Assembly (NCBI GenBank): GCA_003857025.1
Contig: RPOO01000003.1
Span: forward strand, 1-34,400
Direction: 5' to 3'
From: Methanothrix sp.
GTDB lineage: Archaea > Halobacteriota > Methanosarcinia > Methanotrichales > Methanotrichaceae
Length of the DNA stretch: 34,400 bases
Positions within the stretch are counted from its first letter, which is position 1. Every line of letters starts with the position of its first letter. This document shows, piece by piece, positions 8,287-18,057 of the stretch. Below the pieces are notes generated by a model. The model searched no databases, was not told the DNA's origin, and was given only the letters and a program-made list of their open reading frames with translations. The position numbers were made by a program, and so were the translations under genes.

Positions 8287-9477
8287 TCAGCTCTCCTCCC
8301 AGTCGGGATAGACGAATACTCCCTGTTTGTCCAGATCCAGGCTCAAGTTCTGGAATCGTGTCAGGTACTCCTGATGAAGCGCCTTCGGGTCCATGTCCTG
8401 GAAGAGATCGGGCAGTATGACTTTAGCCGTGTAGAGGAGGCCGATGAAGTATCTCTTGTTCTGCAGCTCGGATGACATCATGTAAACCCTTTTATTCTTT
8501 ACCGCATCGATGTTGTTCCATCCGGTCAGGTTCAGGGTCTTCTCCCAGTGCAGCTTTATGTCACTGGTGTTTGTGGTGCTGTAGCCTCCGGTCTTGACCT
8601 GGCGAAGGATGATTTTTGGATTCTTGGTTATGATCTTCTCGGGATCAATCTCAGCATACTGCTTATCGATTTCATCGCCAAAGACGTTATTTCCCCCGGC
8701 CATCTCCAGCCTGACGGCAGCCCCAGCCGAATTGCCGTAGGCACCGAATGGCGGGAACTCCCCGTAGCCGAGATAGACATCCGGCCGGTCCTTCCCGGAG
8801 AGCGATGATGTTCTATCGACCACGATATTCACGCAGTCGTTGTAGAATTTCAAGAAATCATCGGCCTCATTTTCCTTTTCCAGAAGGTAGGCGATCTTTC
8901 TGGTTTCGTTATCATAATTTTCCAGGCGATAGCAGTCAAACCGGGCGATCGTCATATCTGGATCGGATTTGCTGAGGGTCTTTTGCAGTTCATCCGCCTG
9001 GGTCTTGTCCCACTGGGCGGACAGGATCATCAGATCAGGATGAAGCTCCAGCATCTTCTCGCTGTCGGGAGCGCGAGTGGACCCGATCGAGGGAAGCTTG
9101 CTCAAATCCGGAAAGAAGAGCGGATCTTCCTTTGTGGAATCGCTCACTGCGATTATCCTGTCCGATGCTCGAATGGAGCGCAAAAGCTCCTCCGCATTGG
9201 AGTTCGGTGCAATGATGCTCTTCACGGGCTTGTAGATAATAACCTCGTTGTCCAGGGAATCCACGACTTTTCGCGGATAGTTCTTGCTGATATGCTCGAT
9301 CTCGGCGTACTCATCCGTGGTGATATTCCCCTCTTTGAGGAGCTTTTCTGCATTCTTCAGCTCTTCTCCAGATACCATCCTGTCCCCATCCTGATCTCCC
9401 GGAACAGCACCCCACGCGGTGGAGGCTGCTGCCAGAAAGACAAGAGAGACCAGAATTGCTCTTAAATACTGCAACAT
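8287..9477 (-). CDS. BtuF/FepB-like substrate-binding protein with N-terminal EF-hand-like segment
   Basis: Signal peptide, AVPGDQDGDRMVSGEEL, then NEVIIYKPVKSIIAPNSNAEELLRSIRASDRIIAVSD...; C-terminal HPDLF-like signature LPDLFQDMDPKALHQEYLTRFQ. Confidence 0.88.
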   Translation of the reverse strand: MLQYLRAILVSLVFLAAASTAWGAVPGDQDGDRMVSGEELKNAEKLLKEGNITTDEYAEIEHISKNYPRKVVDSLDNEVIIYKPVKSIIAPNSNAEELLRSIRASDRIIAVSDSTKEDPLFFPDLSKLPSIGSTRAPDSEKMLELHPDLMILSAQWDKTQADELQKTLSKSDPDMTIARFDCYRLENYDNETRKIAYLLEKENEADDFLKFYNDCVNIVVDRTSSLSGKDRPDVYLGYGEFPPFGAYGNSAGAAVRLEMAGGNNVFGDEIDKQYAEIDPEKIITKNPKIILRQVKTGGYSTTNTSDIKLHWEKTLNLTGWNNIDAVKNKRVYMMSSELQNKRYFIGLLYTAKVILPDLFQDMDPKALHQEYLTRFQNLSLDLDKQGVFVYPDWEES

Positions 9478-9888
9478 GTCTTGCCCTCCATTTCGTCTCT
9501 AGCTTTTGACCAATATCACGTTCTTTCACAGAAGCTTACATACCTGTTGAATAAATTTTTCATCAATTATCTGATTTAGTAAGATAATTCTCTTCATTAT
9601 CTTGAAAGATATAACCGTTTCGGAAATCCCACTGCCACCCACCGCCGGCAGCATCGAAAAATGCAGAATGAATTTGATACATATGGGCAATTTAAACCTC
9701 GCTTTGGCATCTATTCCTTCTGAATTCAACTCATGCGGTTGCATTTGATAAACATGCATTCGATGAACAAGATTACCGGGAATGATTCGCCCTACAAGAA
9801 TCCTAAAATCTCTGAATAAATAGTCAAATTTTATATTCGTTTAGCTCTCGGAAAGATATTTATTGTTATTCATAGCAATAATAATATT

Positions 9889-10731
9889 ACTAACAGCGAT
9901 ATAATCTGGAGTAATGATCCGGATCTGTATCCGCGGCCGGTCAGCAAGACCGACATCGGAACGATCTATGAGCCAAATTATGAGGCCATAGCCGAGGTCA
10001 AGCCCGAGATTATGATCATGACGCCGGGAAGCTACATCGATCCGGTGCTGCCCAATGTCGAGCCTATGGGCGTGAAGGTGATCGGGCTCGCCCTCAATAA
10101 AGCCGATTACGATTCCGAGCTGATGCTGCTTGGATATATGGCAGGAAAATCCGAGAGAGCAAAGGCATTCCTGGATTGGAAGCAAGAGACGCTGGACATG
10201 ATCGCGGAGCGAACCGGGAATCTGGGCGAGGACAAAAGGCAGAAGGTGTTCTCAGCTACCCTTTCGTCCATTCTAAAGGGCGATAAGGAGATCTCGCCAA
10301 GCTTGATCGGACAGCACCAGATCATCGATAAAGCCGGAGCCGAAAACGTTGCAGACGGGATTCCCACCGGCAGCAAAGTGGACGGCGAATGGCTCTTAAA
10401 ACAGAACCCCGACTCCATTGTCCTTGCCTCTTACTATGTTAAGGAAGGACTGGGATACGCCGTTACCAATAAGACGGTAGCTGCAGAGACCCTGAAAACT
10501 GCGCTGGAAACCGATGTGCTCAGCAGGACCAGTGCCGCCAAAGAGGGGCGCGTTTATATTTTGGGCTACTACGGAACGGCATCAGGAGGCCAGGATTCAA
10601 TTGGAGCCGCCTATTTGGCCAAACGCTTTTATCCGGATCTATTCGGGGATCTGGACCCGATCGAGCTTCATAAGGAATATTTCGAAGACTGGCTCAAGAT
10701 ACCATACTCCGGGCTATGGGCATATCCTTAA
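9889..10731 (+). pseudogene. 5'-truncated BtuF/FepB-like substrate-binding protein
   Basis: Protein-like frame begins before the first ATG (WSNDPDLYPRPVSKTDIGTIYEPNYEAIAEVKPEIMIM...) without signal peptide or N-terminal lobe start; ends FYPDLFGDLDPIELHKEYFEDWLKIPYSGLWAYP*. Confidence 0.75.
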
Positions 10732-11052
10732 GGTTAGGCCTCAAATTCAGCCCTCAAGATTATTTCTCAAGCTTGTCCTAAAATGCGTCTCGGAATCGGA
10801 TAAATGATAATCGGGGATGGCACATCTCTCCCTTTTTCTTTTTGATGTGTTTATCCTTTCAGTTTTTATAATTAATAGTCTATTTAGAATTATAATTAGA
10901 CTGAACATAGTCATGTACTAAATCGTTATGTATCATGCAAATTTTTAATATGAAAGATTTAAGTAGTAATATCTTATCTGAAACAAAAACCAAAATTTAG
11001 AGTTTTAAAGCCATATCAGAAATAAAAAGATGGTATAAAGGTGGCTTCAATT

Positions 11053-12282
11053 ATGAATAGATGGTATAAAGTGGCACTAATACTGTGCATCTGTACTTTG
11101 GCGATCTCCCCTACGCTGGGGAGTGATACGCTCAAGGTCTTCGGCAATGCGAATATGGACATGAGAATCGACGAGAACGATCTGACATTTTTGCAGGATA
11201 TCATCAGCGGCAAAGAGAAGAGCACCGAATACGCCGACGCCAATTCGGACGGGACGGTGGATGCAAAGGACAAAGCCCAGGTTGAAGACATCATCAACGA
11301 CAAGGCAAAATCGATAAACATCAACGATTCTGCCGGGAGAGTAGTAACAATAAGCCTGCCGGTCGATAAATTCGTCTCCACTGACTACCGCACGACAGAG
11401 GCACTGCTCTCCATCGGGACCAAAGACATGATCGTCGCCGTGGACAAGACCTTCCATGAGCGCATGCCGGAGTTTGGTTTGGCCGATCGACCCGAGGTTG
11501 CCGTTCATGCCGGCGACATCAATTACGAGCAGATACTGATGCTGGAACCGGATCTCGTTTTGTTGCCCCTCAGCAAATCGACTCTCGCCCAGGATGTCCA
11601 GGACAAGCTCCAGAACATCTCCGTAGTAGTCGTGGGATGCACGGCCAGAGATACGATGATCCCGGAGCTGGAGATGATGGGACTGGCTCTCGGCAAGAGA
11701 TCTGAGGTCGATATGCTGGTGAACTGGATAAACCAGTATGACGATGCCGTCGAGAATCGCACGGAAGGACTGTCTGTGGACAAGATCCCTGCATTCTATT
11801 ATGAATCAAACTCGGATCAGAAGAAATGGACGGCCTACACTTCCCAGACCAGCGGCAGGGTTGCGGAAGGATGCGGCGGCAAGAATATCGCCTCGGAGCT
11901 GCCCGGTGCCTCGGTTGAGGTTGAGCCCGAATGGCTGATCTCCAATAATCCGGACTTTATCATCCTTGATCTGATGAAGGGTTCGGGAAGCGGACCGGAA
12001 AAGACTGAGAAGGATCTGAGCGAGCTTCATGCAAAGCTTGTGGAGGAGAGAAACGTATCCGGATTCAAATCCATCAACGCCGTCAAGAACGACAATGTCT
12101 ACCTGATTGACAGAGACCTCACATCCGGTCCGAGATGGGTTATCGGCCACGCATACATCGCCAAGTGGCTGCATCCGGATCTGTTCGCTGACCTCTCACC
12201 ATCGGACATGAACAAGGAATATCTCAAGAAGTTCTTCGGACTGGAGATCGACGGCACCTGGGCCTATCCCGAGCCCAAGTAA
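11053..12282 (+). CDS. Dockerin-like domain plus BtuF/FepB-like substrate-binding protein
   Basis: Signal peptide MNRWYKVALILCICTLAISPTLG; VFGNANMDMRIDENDLTFLQDIISG...YADANSDGTVDAKDKAQVEDII (two EF-hand-type loops); SBP domain; HPDLFADLSPSDMNKEYLKKFFG. Confidence 0.9.
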   Translation: MNRWYKVALILCICTLAISPTLGSDTLKVFGNANMDMRIDENDLTFLQDIISGKEKSTEYADANSDGTVDAKDKAQVEDIINDKAKSININDSAGRVVTISLPVDKFVSTDYRTTEALLSIGTKDMIVAVDKTFHERMPEFGLADRPEVAVHAGDINYEQILMLEPDLVLLPLSKSTLAQDVQDKLQNISVVVVGCTARDTMIPELEMMGLALGKRSEVDMLVNWINQYDDAVENRTEGLSVDKIPAFYYESNSDQKKWTAYTSQTSGRVAEGCGGKNIASELPGASVEVEPEWLISNNPDFIILDLMKGSGSGPEKTEKDLSELHAKLVEERNVSGFKSINAVKNDNVYLIDRDLTSGPRWVIGHAYIAKWLHPDLFADLSPSDMNKEYLKKFFGLEIDGTWAYPEPK

Positions 12283-12456
12283 TCTTTCGATCGCCTCCGA
12301 TTTTTTCCTTTAAATTTTTTTATTTGATATTAATAGTACTATTTATTCTTCTAATCCACATATATCGTTATCATCCTCCATTGCGATCATCCTCTTTTAT
12401 TTCTTCATCTTCATCCATTTCATTTATCTTTGCCCGAGTAAGATCAAGTGCTTTCT

Positions 12457-13314
12457 CTACACCGGCCTGGCAATCACATCCAGCTTTCCCGGATATCCGC
12501 CGAATTTCTCGATCAGCTCTCGCTTCTTCTCGTTGATGTGGTCCTTATGCCTGCCCTCTACCGAGTCCATCCAGACCTTCTTAGGCAAGATCATGGGCGT
12601 CTCCCGGATAATCTCAAAGCCGCACTTCTGGAAGATCTCATGTAGCTGGTCCCGGTAGTAGGACTTCAGTATCCGGTAAAACGGGACCTTGTTGCCGTTC
12701 ATGTTCACAAATCCCAGAGGCGAGACATCCTGTTGTCTCTCTTCCAGGGGCGGCCTGGTCATGTAAAAGCTGCCGGTCTCCCGGTCGAAGAATTCATCAT
12801 CAATTCTCAGGCTGTCCCGGACCTCTCGATCCGACATGTTGGCCCGCAAGAGGCCGTCTGGCGAGATGATCCTTCGCAGATGGCGCAGGGCCTTCAAAGG
12901 TTGCAGATCCTGAAAGACATTGATCATGATGGCCCGATCAACGGATTGATCTGGGATCGCCGGAAGCGGGTCTTGATCAATATCGGAGCAGATCGGATTC
13001 ACCTCCACGCCGCCACGGTCTCCAAGGCTTGACATCACCTTGTCCAGCATCACACGGGACATATCGACGATGTAGTACCTCTGCATCAATCCTTGCCTGC
13101 GGATAGCCGCCCTGGCGAACTCACCTCTGCCGGGTCCTATCTCCAGACAGACTCTTCCTTCCACAAACCAGGAAGACGCCTGCTCCAGCCAGTCGGGATC
13201 GTTGACGGGACTGGGGAAACGCCGCGGACGGTTCATGGCCGCGGCGGCATCATAGTAATCGGTTTGAACGCTCTTTTCGGCGGCCAGTCTTTCTATGCAC
13301 CAGTTTTGATCCAT
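12457..13314 (-). CDS. Class I SAM-dependent methyltransferase
   Basis: VCLEIGPGRGEFARAAI (motif I), YYIVDMSRVMLDKVM, SVDRAIMINVFQDLQPLKALRHLRRIISPDGLL. Confidence 0.85.
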   Translation of the reverse strand: MDQNWCIERLAAEKSVQTDYYDAAAAMNRPRRFPSPVNDPDWLEQASSWFVEGRVCLEIGPGRGEFARAAIRRQGLMQRYYIVDMSRVMLDKVMSSLGDRGGVEVNPICSDIDQDPLPAIPDQSVDRAIMINVFQDLQPLKALRHLRRIISPDGLLRANMSDREVRDSLRIDDEFFDRETGSFYMTRPPLEERQQDVSPLGFVNMNGNKVPFYRILKSYYRDQLHEIFQKCGFEIIRETPMILPKKVWMDSVEGRHKDHINEKKRELIEKFGGYPGKLDVIARPV

Positions 13315-13424
13315 TTTCTACCTCATTGTCTGAACTATTATCCTTGCTAAAAATGTTTTTGCTATTTGATGCTATCATCCGGTTGCCGGATGGTAAAGAT
13401 AAGGTGCGAAGGAATAGTAGCAGG

Positions 13425-13580
13425 AGATGCGAAACAAGGAAAACATAAGATACGAAGGCGAAAAAATATAAGATGGAAGGCAAAGAAAACATGAGATATG
13501 AAGGCAGAAAGGCACAAAGACGCCGTGGAAAAAGAGCATAAGATGAAGCGAAAAAAATCATAAAAGGCGGAGGCAAAAGA
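13425..13580. repeat. Degenerate purine-rich about 22-25-bp tandem repeats
   Basis: Reiterated GAAAACATAAGATACGAAGGCGAAAA-like units; 13600-13690 then carries CCATCCAATG-like short repeats. Confidence 0.55.
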
Positions 13581-13742
13581 GCCTCCCGAAGCTTATTGCC
13601 CTAGAATGCTCATCCAATGCCCATTCAATGACCATCCATGATCATTCATGTCCATCCAAATCCGATCCAATAATCACCTAATTTCACAATCAATGATTAT
13701 ACATGCCATATTTGTTAGCGGCTTACTTTCGACCGCTGCGCA

Positions 13743-14987
13743 TCATTTCAGCAATGGATAGCCGTATACGCCCTTAAATTCGATTCCCAGGAACTTTTGC
13801 AGCCACTCACTGTGAACGGCTACCGGGTCCACATCCTTGAAGAGATCGGGGTGCAGCCACTTCGCAACATAGGAGTTGAAGATGCTTGGGTGGATTGATG
13901 AGGCGTCGCTGGAGATGATGTAGACCCGTCCATCTTTTACCGCATCCATGTTGCTCCAGCCGGTGCGGTTTTCGATGTCCTTGATCTTGGCCTCCATCTG
14001 GGTTGTGTTCTTTGCATCGTATCCGCTGGCCGGGATGTAGGTATTGAAGGTCATCTTGAGGATTACCTGCGGATTCTCGCTGATGACTTTTTCCGAATCT
14101 ATGTCTTTTGTGCCGTTCAGATCCGCAAAGATGTTGATTCCGCCGCAGGGATCTATGGCGGCGCTGACGGAGCCGGTAGCGCCGTACTGCAGATCCTTGT
14201 AGCTCTCTGCATAAACGCGCGGCTTCTCGCTGTCTTTGAGGCCCTTAACCCTTTCTTCGATCAAAGAAAGGTGCTCATTCTCGAAGTCTATCAGCTCTTC
14301 GACCCTCTCCTTCCTATCCAGCAGCCATCCTAAACTCCTCACTTCGCCTTCGTAGGTCTCGGGCTTGTGGAAATTCATCTGAACAAGCGTGATCCCTGCA
14401 TCTTCCAGGGTCTTCCTCTGTTCTGAGAAATCGTAGGACGCATAGGCCAAAACCACATCGGGTTTGAGTTGCAGGATCTTTTCCATATCCCACTCGAAGG
14501 TAGATCCGACCACCGGCTTATCTTTGATCATGTCCCACATCTCGCCGCGCGTCTTGGCGGAATCGGTAACGGCGATGATCTTGTCCTTCACACCCAGAAC
14601 GCAGAGCATCTCCGGTCCGTAGGTTCCGCTCAGAGCAGCGATGCTCTTTATGGGCAGGTTGATCTTTACCGGCGTTCTTGCGACCTCCGGAGCCGTGGAG
14701 GGCTTGAGGTACTGGATTATGGTGAGATTCTTCTCCACACCCCGCATGATCTCATCGATCTGGGCCACATCCTTCTGATCGATCTTGCCGTCATAGTTGG
14801 CATCGCTGAGTTCTGTCTCCTTGTTTGTTCCATTGATTATTCCTTGAACGAAGACTACGTCGTCTGCATTTATGGCATCATCCATGTTGGCGTTGCCGAA
14901 AATGTCCAGCGTGAAGTCTGCTGCGACGGGTGCCGAACACAGCAAAACGATCCCCAGGACCGCCCTAGCAAGGTTTACTGCACTCAT
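13743..14987 (-). CDS. Dockerin-like domain plus BtuF/FepB-like substrate-binding protein
   Basis: DIFGNANMDDAINADDVVFVQGIINGTNKETELSDANYDGKIDQKDVAQIDEIM; SBP domain; LHPDLFKDVDPVAVHSEWLQKFLGIEFKGVYGYP. Confidence 0.9.
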   Translation of the reverse strand: MSAVNLARAVLGIVLLCSAPVAADFTLDIFGNANMDDAINADDVVFVQGIINGTNKETELSDANYDGKIDQKDVAQIDEIMRGVEKNLTIIQYLKPSTAPEVARTPVKINLPIKSIAALSGTYGPEMLCVLGVKDKIIAVTDSAKTRGEMWDMIKDKPVVGSTFEWDMEKILQLKPDVVLAYASYDFSEQRKTLEDAGITLVQMNFHKPETYEGEVRSLGWLLDRKERVEELIDFENEHLSLIEERVKGLKDSEKPRVYAESYKDLQYGATGSVSAAIDPCGGINIFADLNGTKDIDSEKVISENPQVILKMTFNTYIPASGYDAKNTTQMEAKIKDIENRTGWSNMDAVKDGRVYIISSDASSIHPSIFNSYVAKWLHPDLFKDVDPVAVHSEWLQKFLGIEFKGVYGYPLLK

Positions 14988-15095
14988 GTTTCATCATCCT
15001 TTTTCATACTTAAATTGATAATGATATGATTTGATTGCCTATTTTAATTTAATGCTTAAAACTAAATTGTAAATTTGTTAGCCAGAGTGAGAATA

Positions 15096-15159
15096 TTGTG
15101 CATTTGTCGTTTTGTGCATTTGTCATTTTGTGCATTTGTCATTTTGTGCATTTGTCATT
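15096..15159. repeat. Four tandem copies of a 16-bp unit TTGTGCATTTGTC(G/A)TT
   Basis: Units at 15096-15111, 15112-15127, 15128-15143, 15144-15159; only one base differs (G in the first copy). Located between divergent SBP genes. Confidence 0.97.
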
Positions 15160-15366
15160 TTGGCGCTGATATTTTGAAAAATGGAAGAGATGTCTAAACA
15201 CCCCGAAATCCGCTCGATCACTATCGGCGAACTATTGATTTTATTTTATAATATTGTATGCAAATCAAACCACCCGAAAAGGCTATATTGTGCTACAAAA
15301 TATCTGAATTTATCATATGAATATACCATAAAATATGATAAAATACATAGACAATTTAGAGGTAAT

Positions 15367-16647
15367 ATGATTGCAGGTTTTAGAATCGTGCCGATCATTT
15401 TTTTGATCCTGGCAGTGAACGTCCCGGCATGGAGCGCTTCGGCTGAGGATCTGAAGAGAAATGATGCATCCGGGAACTTCACCCTGGAGATATTCGGAAA
15501 CGCCAATATGGATAATGTCATAGACGAAAAAGATGCCGTTTTCGTTGATGGAATTATTAAAGGTGCAAATTCGCCCACCAACCTCAGTGACGCCAATTAC
15601 GACGGCAAAATAGATCAGTTCGATATCGTGCAGATCGAACTGATCATAAAAGGAGCGGAAAAGAATCTTACCATAATGGACAGCAAGGGAGACATTGTCA
15701 CCATAAAAAAGCCGCTGAAAAGAGTTGTTGCTCTGAGCGATGATGCCGTGGAGATTCTCAGGTCCATTGAGGCAGATGCATCCCTGGTAGGAGCAGAGTC
15801 CAGGGTTATGGATAATAGAGAATTCTTTGGAGCATTGAGCGATCTTCCGACGGTCGGGAAGTGGAACGATCCCGACGTGGAAGCGATCCTCAAGCTCAAT
15901 CCCGATGCCGTCATCTGCTATATGGAATATCCATCTAAAGAAAAATTAGAGGATAAAATTCCATCCACAATTCCCATCTTGCGCTTCGAATGCGATGATC
16001 CCGACAAGATCGACCGGGAGGTATACACCCTTGGATATATCTTCGACAGGCGAAATGAATCTCTGCAGCTCATGGACTTTTATGACCAAGCCGTCTCGCA
16101 GGTTAGCAGGAAGGTTTCAGGCATGAAGGATGCGGATAAGCCCACCGTCTTCATGGAGTGGTCCACTGAGAAGTACAAGAGCTTTTCCAAAGGAATGTCG
16201 TTTGACATAGTCTGCACCATGGCCGGCGGAAAGAACATAGTTGCAGATCTGGGGGGCAAGTATAACACAAAATATCCCACATTGGATGAGGAGTGGGTGA
16301 CGAAGCAGAATCCGCAGTTTTTCATTCACATGAGCGCCAAAACAGATGGCGGTTACGCCTCAGAAGATCCTGCAAAGATGGCTGCCACCTACAATGAGAT
16401 CATGAACAGAACGGCTCTGACCAATGTAGCAGCAATTCAAGACAGGAACGTGTATGTGCTGTCTGCCTGGGAGATTCTCGATACTCCGAGGTTCTTCGTG
16501 GGTCTCGGCTACATGGCAAAGATCCTTCATCCCGATCTCTTCCGGGAGCTTGACCCGAAGATGCTCCAGGAAGAATATTTGCAGCGTTTCCAGAAGATAC
16601 CCTATCAAGGAGTGTACATCTACCCTCAGGATATTTCTGGCCGATGA
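15367..16647 (+). CDS. Dockerin-like domain plus BtuF/FepB-like substrate-binding protein
   Basis: Start at 15367 preferred (AGAGGTAATATG; MIAGFRIVPIIFLILAVNVPAWSASA); FGNANMDNVIDEKDAVFVDGIIKG...SDANYDGKIDQFDIVQIELIIKG; SBP domain. Confidence 0.9.
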   Translation: MIAGFRIVPIIFLILAVNVPAWSASAEDLKRNDASGNFTLEIFGNANMDNVIDEKDAVFVDGIIKGANSPTNLSDANYDGKIDQFDIVQIELIIKGAEKNLTIMDSKGDIVTIKKPLKRVVALSDDAVEILRSIEADASLVGAESRVMDNREFFGALSDLPTVGKWNDPDVEAILKLNPDAVICYMEYPSKEKLEDKIPSTIPILRFECDDPDKIDREVYTLGYIFDRRNESLQLMDFYDQAVSQVSRKVSGMKDADKPTVFMEWSTEKYKSFSKGMSFDIVCTMAGGKNIVADLGGKYNTKYPTLDEEWVTKQNPQFFIHMSAKTDGGYASEDPAKMAATYNEIMNRTALTNVAAIQDRNVYVLSAWEILDTPRFFVGLGYMAKILHPDLFRELDPKMLQEEYLQRFQKIPYQGVYIYPQDISGR

Positions 16648-16731
16648 CGGCGATAAAGCCAGACTGCTTGATGGTTTTTTATTTTTTTTCGATCTGTGAC
16701 ATCATGAAATAACACTGCATGTGGAGGAAAT

Positions 16732-17931
16732 ATGAGAAAACACGTAAAGGAACTGGTGATGCTGGCGATCTTGGGAGTATTTTTATCGCCCTGCTGTGCG
16801 GCAGTCCCCGGAGACCTGGATGGAGACAGGATCGTATCGGACCAGGAGCTTGAAGCGGCCAAACAGGCGAGCCTGAAAGGAGAAATGAATTCGTCCCAGC
16901 TTGCGGAGATCGAGCATATTCATGATTATTATCCGAGAGAAGTCGTTGATGGCAACGGCCAGAATATCACTCTCTATTCGCCGTTGAAGCGAATTGCCTG
17001 CTTCCATGCCCAGGCTGTTGAGGTCTTGCGCACACTGAAATCAGGGGATAAGATTGTCGGCATCAGCCCGCAGGCCCAGAAGGAGCAGGCCGATTTTTTC
17101 CTGGAGCTTTCCAAGCTTCCCGGAATTGGGTCTACCACGGCCCCCGATCTTGAAGCTACTTTGGCCCTTCACCCGGATGCGGCGATCCTGTACAATACAT
17201 ATCAGACCACCGAATGCGAAACACTCCAAAAGGCGATTGAGAAGATCGATCCCGGCATCGTTGTGCTTCACTTCGATTGCTATAAGCCGGAATACCATAT
17301 CAGCGATGTGGAGAAGCTGGGAGCGATCATGGAGAAAGAGAATGAAGCTGAGGAGTATCTTAAATTCTACAAAGACCTGATCGGCAAGATCAATTCGACC
17401 CTGAAGAAGGTGAAGAGTGATGAGCAGCCCAGGGTTTATCTGGAGAGCTCGAACGATTATAATTCCTGCGCAAAAGGCTCGGGCTACCATCAGAAGATCG
17501 CCATGGCTGGTGGGGACAATATCTTCGCAAACCTCGGCGCGCAGTATCCGGTAGTTGATCCGGAAGCGGTATTGGTAAAAGATCCCGAGATTGCAATAAA
17601 GCTGGTCGGGCATTCCAATTCAAGCATCGCAAACGGATACTCGGTGGACGATCCAAGCAGCATGGAGGCAGTCAGGGAGCGCATGATGAACAGATCCGGA
17701 TGGTCAAATCTCACTGCCGTCAAGAACGACCAGGTTTATATTATCTCCAATGAGATCTACGGCGGCTCTCATTTCTTCGTTGGGGTCTCATATCTGGCAA
17801 AAGTCTTCTATCCGGACCTCTTCGAGGATCTTGATCCCAGGGAAATCCACCAGGAATACATAACCCGCTTCCAGGGAATGGATTTGGATCTGGATAAACA
17901 TGGAGTGTTCTTTGTTCCGGAGTTAGACTGA
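16732..17931 (+). CDS. BtuF/FepB-like substrate-binding protein with N-terminal EF-hand-like segment
   Basis: SD GGAGGAAAT before ATG; AVPGDLDGDRIVSDQEL; SBP domain; FYPDLFEDLDPREIHQEYITRFQGMDLDLDKHGVF. Same subfamily as 8287-9477. Confidence 0.9.
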   Translation: MRKHVKELVMLAILGVFLSPCCAAVPGDLDGDRIVSDQELEAAKQASLKGEMNSSQLAEIEHIHDYYPREVVDGNGQNITLYSPLKRIACFHAQAVEVLRTLKSGDKIVGISPQAQKEQADFFLELSKLPGIGSTTAPDLEATLALHPDAAILYNTYQTTECETLQKAIEKIDPGIVVLHFDCYKPEYHISDVEKLGAIMEKENEAEEYLKFYKDLIGKINSTLKKVKSDEQPRVYLESSNDYNSCAKGSGYHQKIAMAGGDNIFANLGAQYPVVDPEAVLVKDPEIAIKLVGHSNSSIANGYSVDDPSSMEAVRERMMNRSGWSNLTAVKNDQVYIISNEIYGGSHFFVGVSYLAKVFYPDLFEDLDPREIHQEYITRFQGMDLDLDKHGVFFVPELD

Positions 17932-18057
17932 AAGAACAGAATAACTTTTTTTCGATTTTTTAAAAAAAATTAGCGGAATTTTCCCATTTTCCCGCTATAT
18001 ATTTCTTCACGCAGCCTTCGACTTAATCGCTATGTGCAGGATTTCTTTTTGGAGGAT

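Noticed and set aside
11028-11074. Direct repeat AGATGGTATAAAG(G)TGGC around the 11053 start
   Set aside because: Short 17-bp near-duplication that may create an alternative start; interesting but not separable from chance or local slippage.
15096-15159. CRISPR array
   Set aside because: Repeats are direct and contiguous without unique spacers; the same applies to the 22-bp array at 24624-24785. No cas genes seen.
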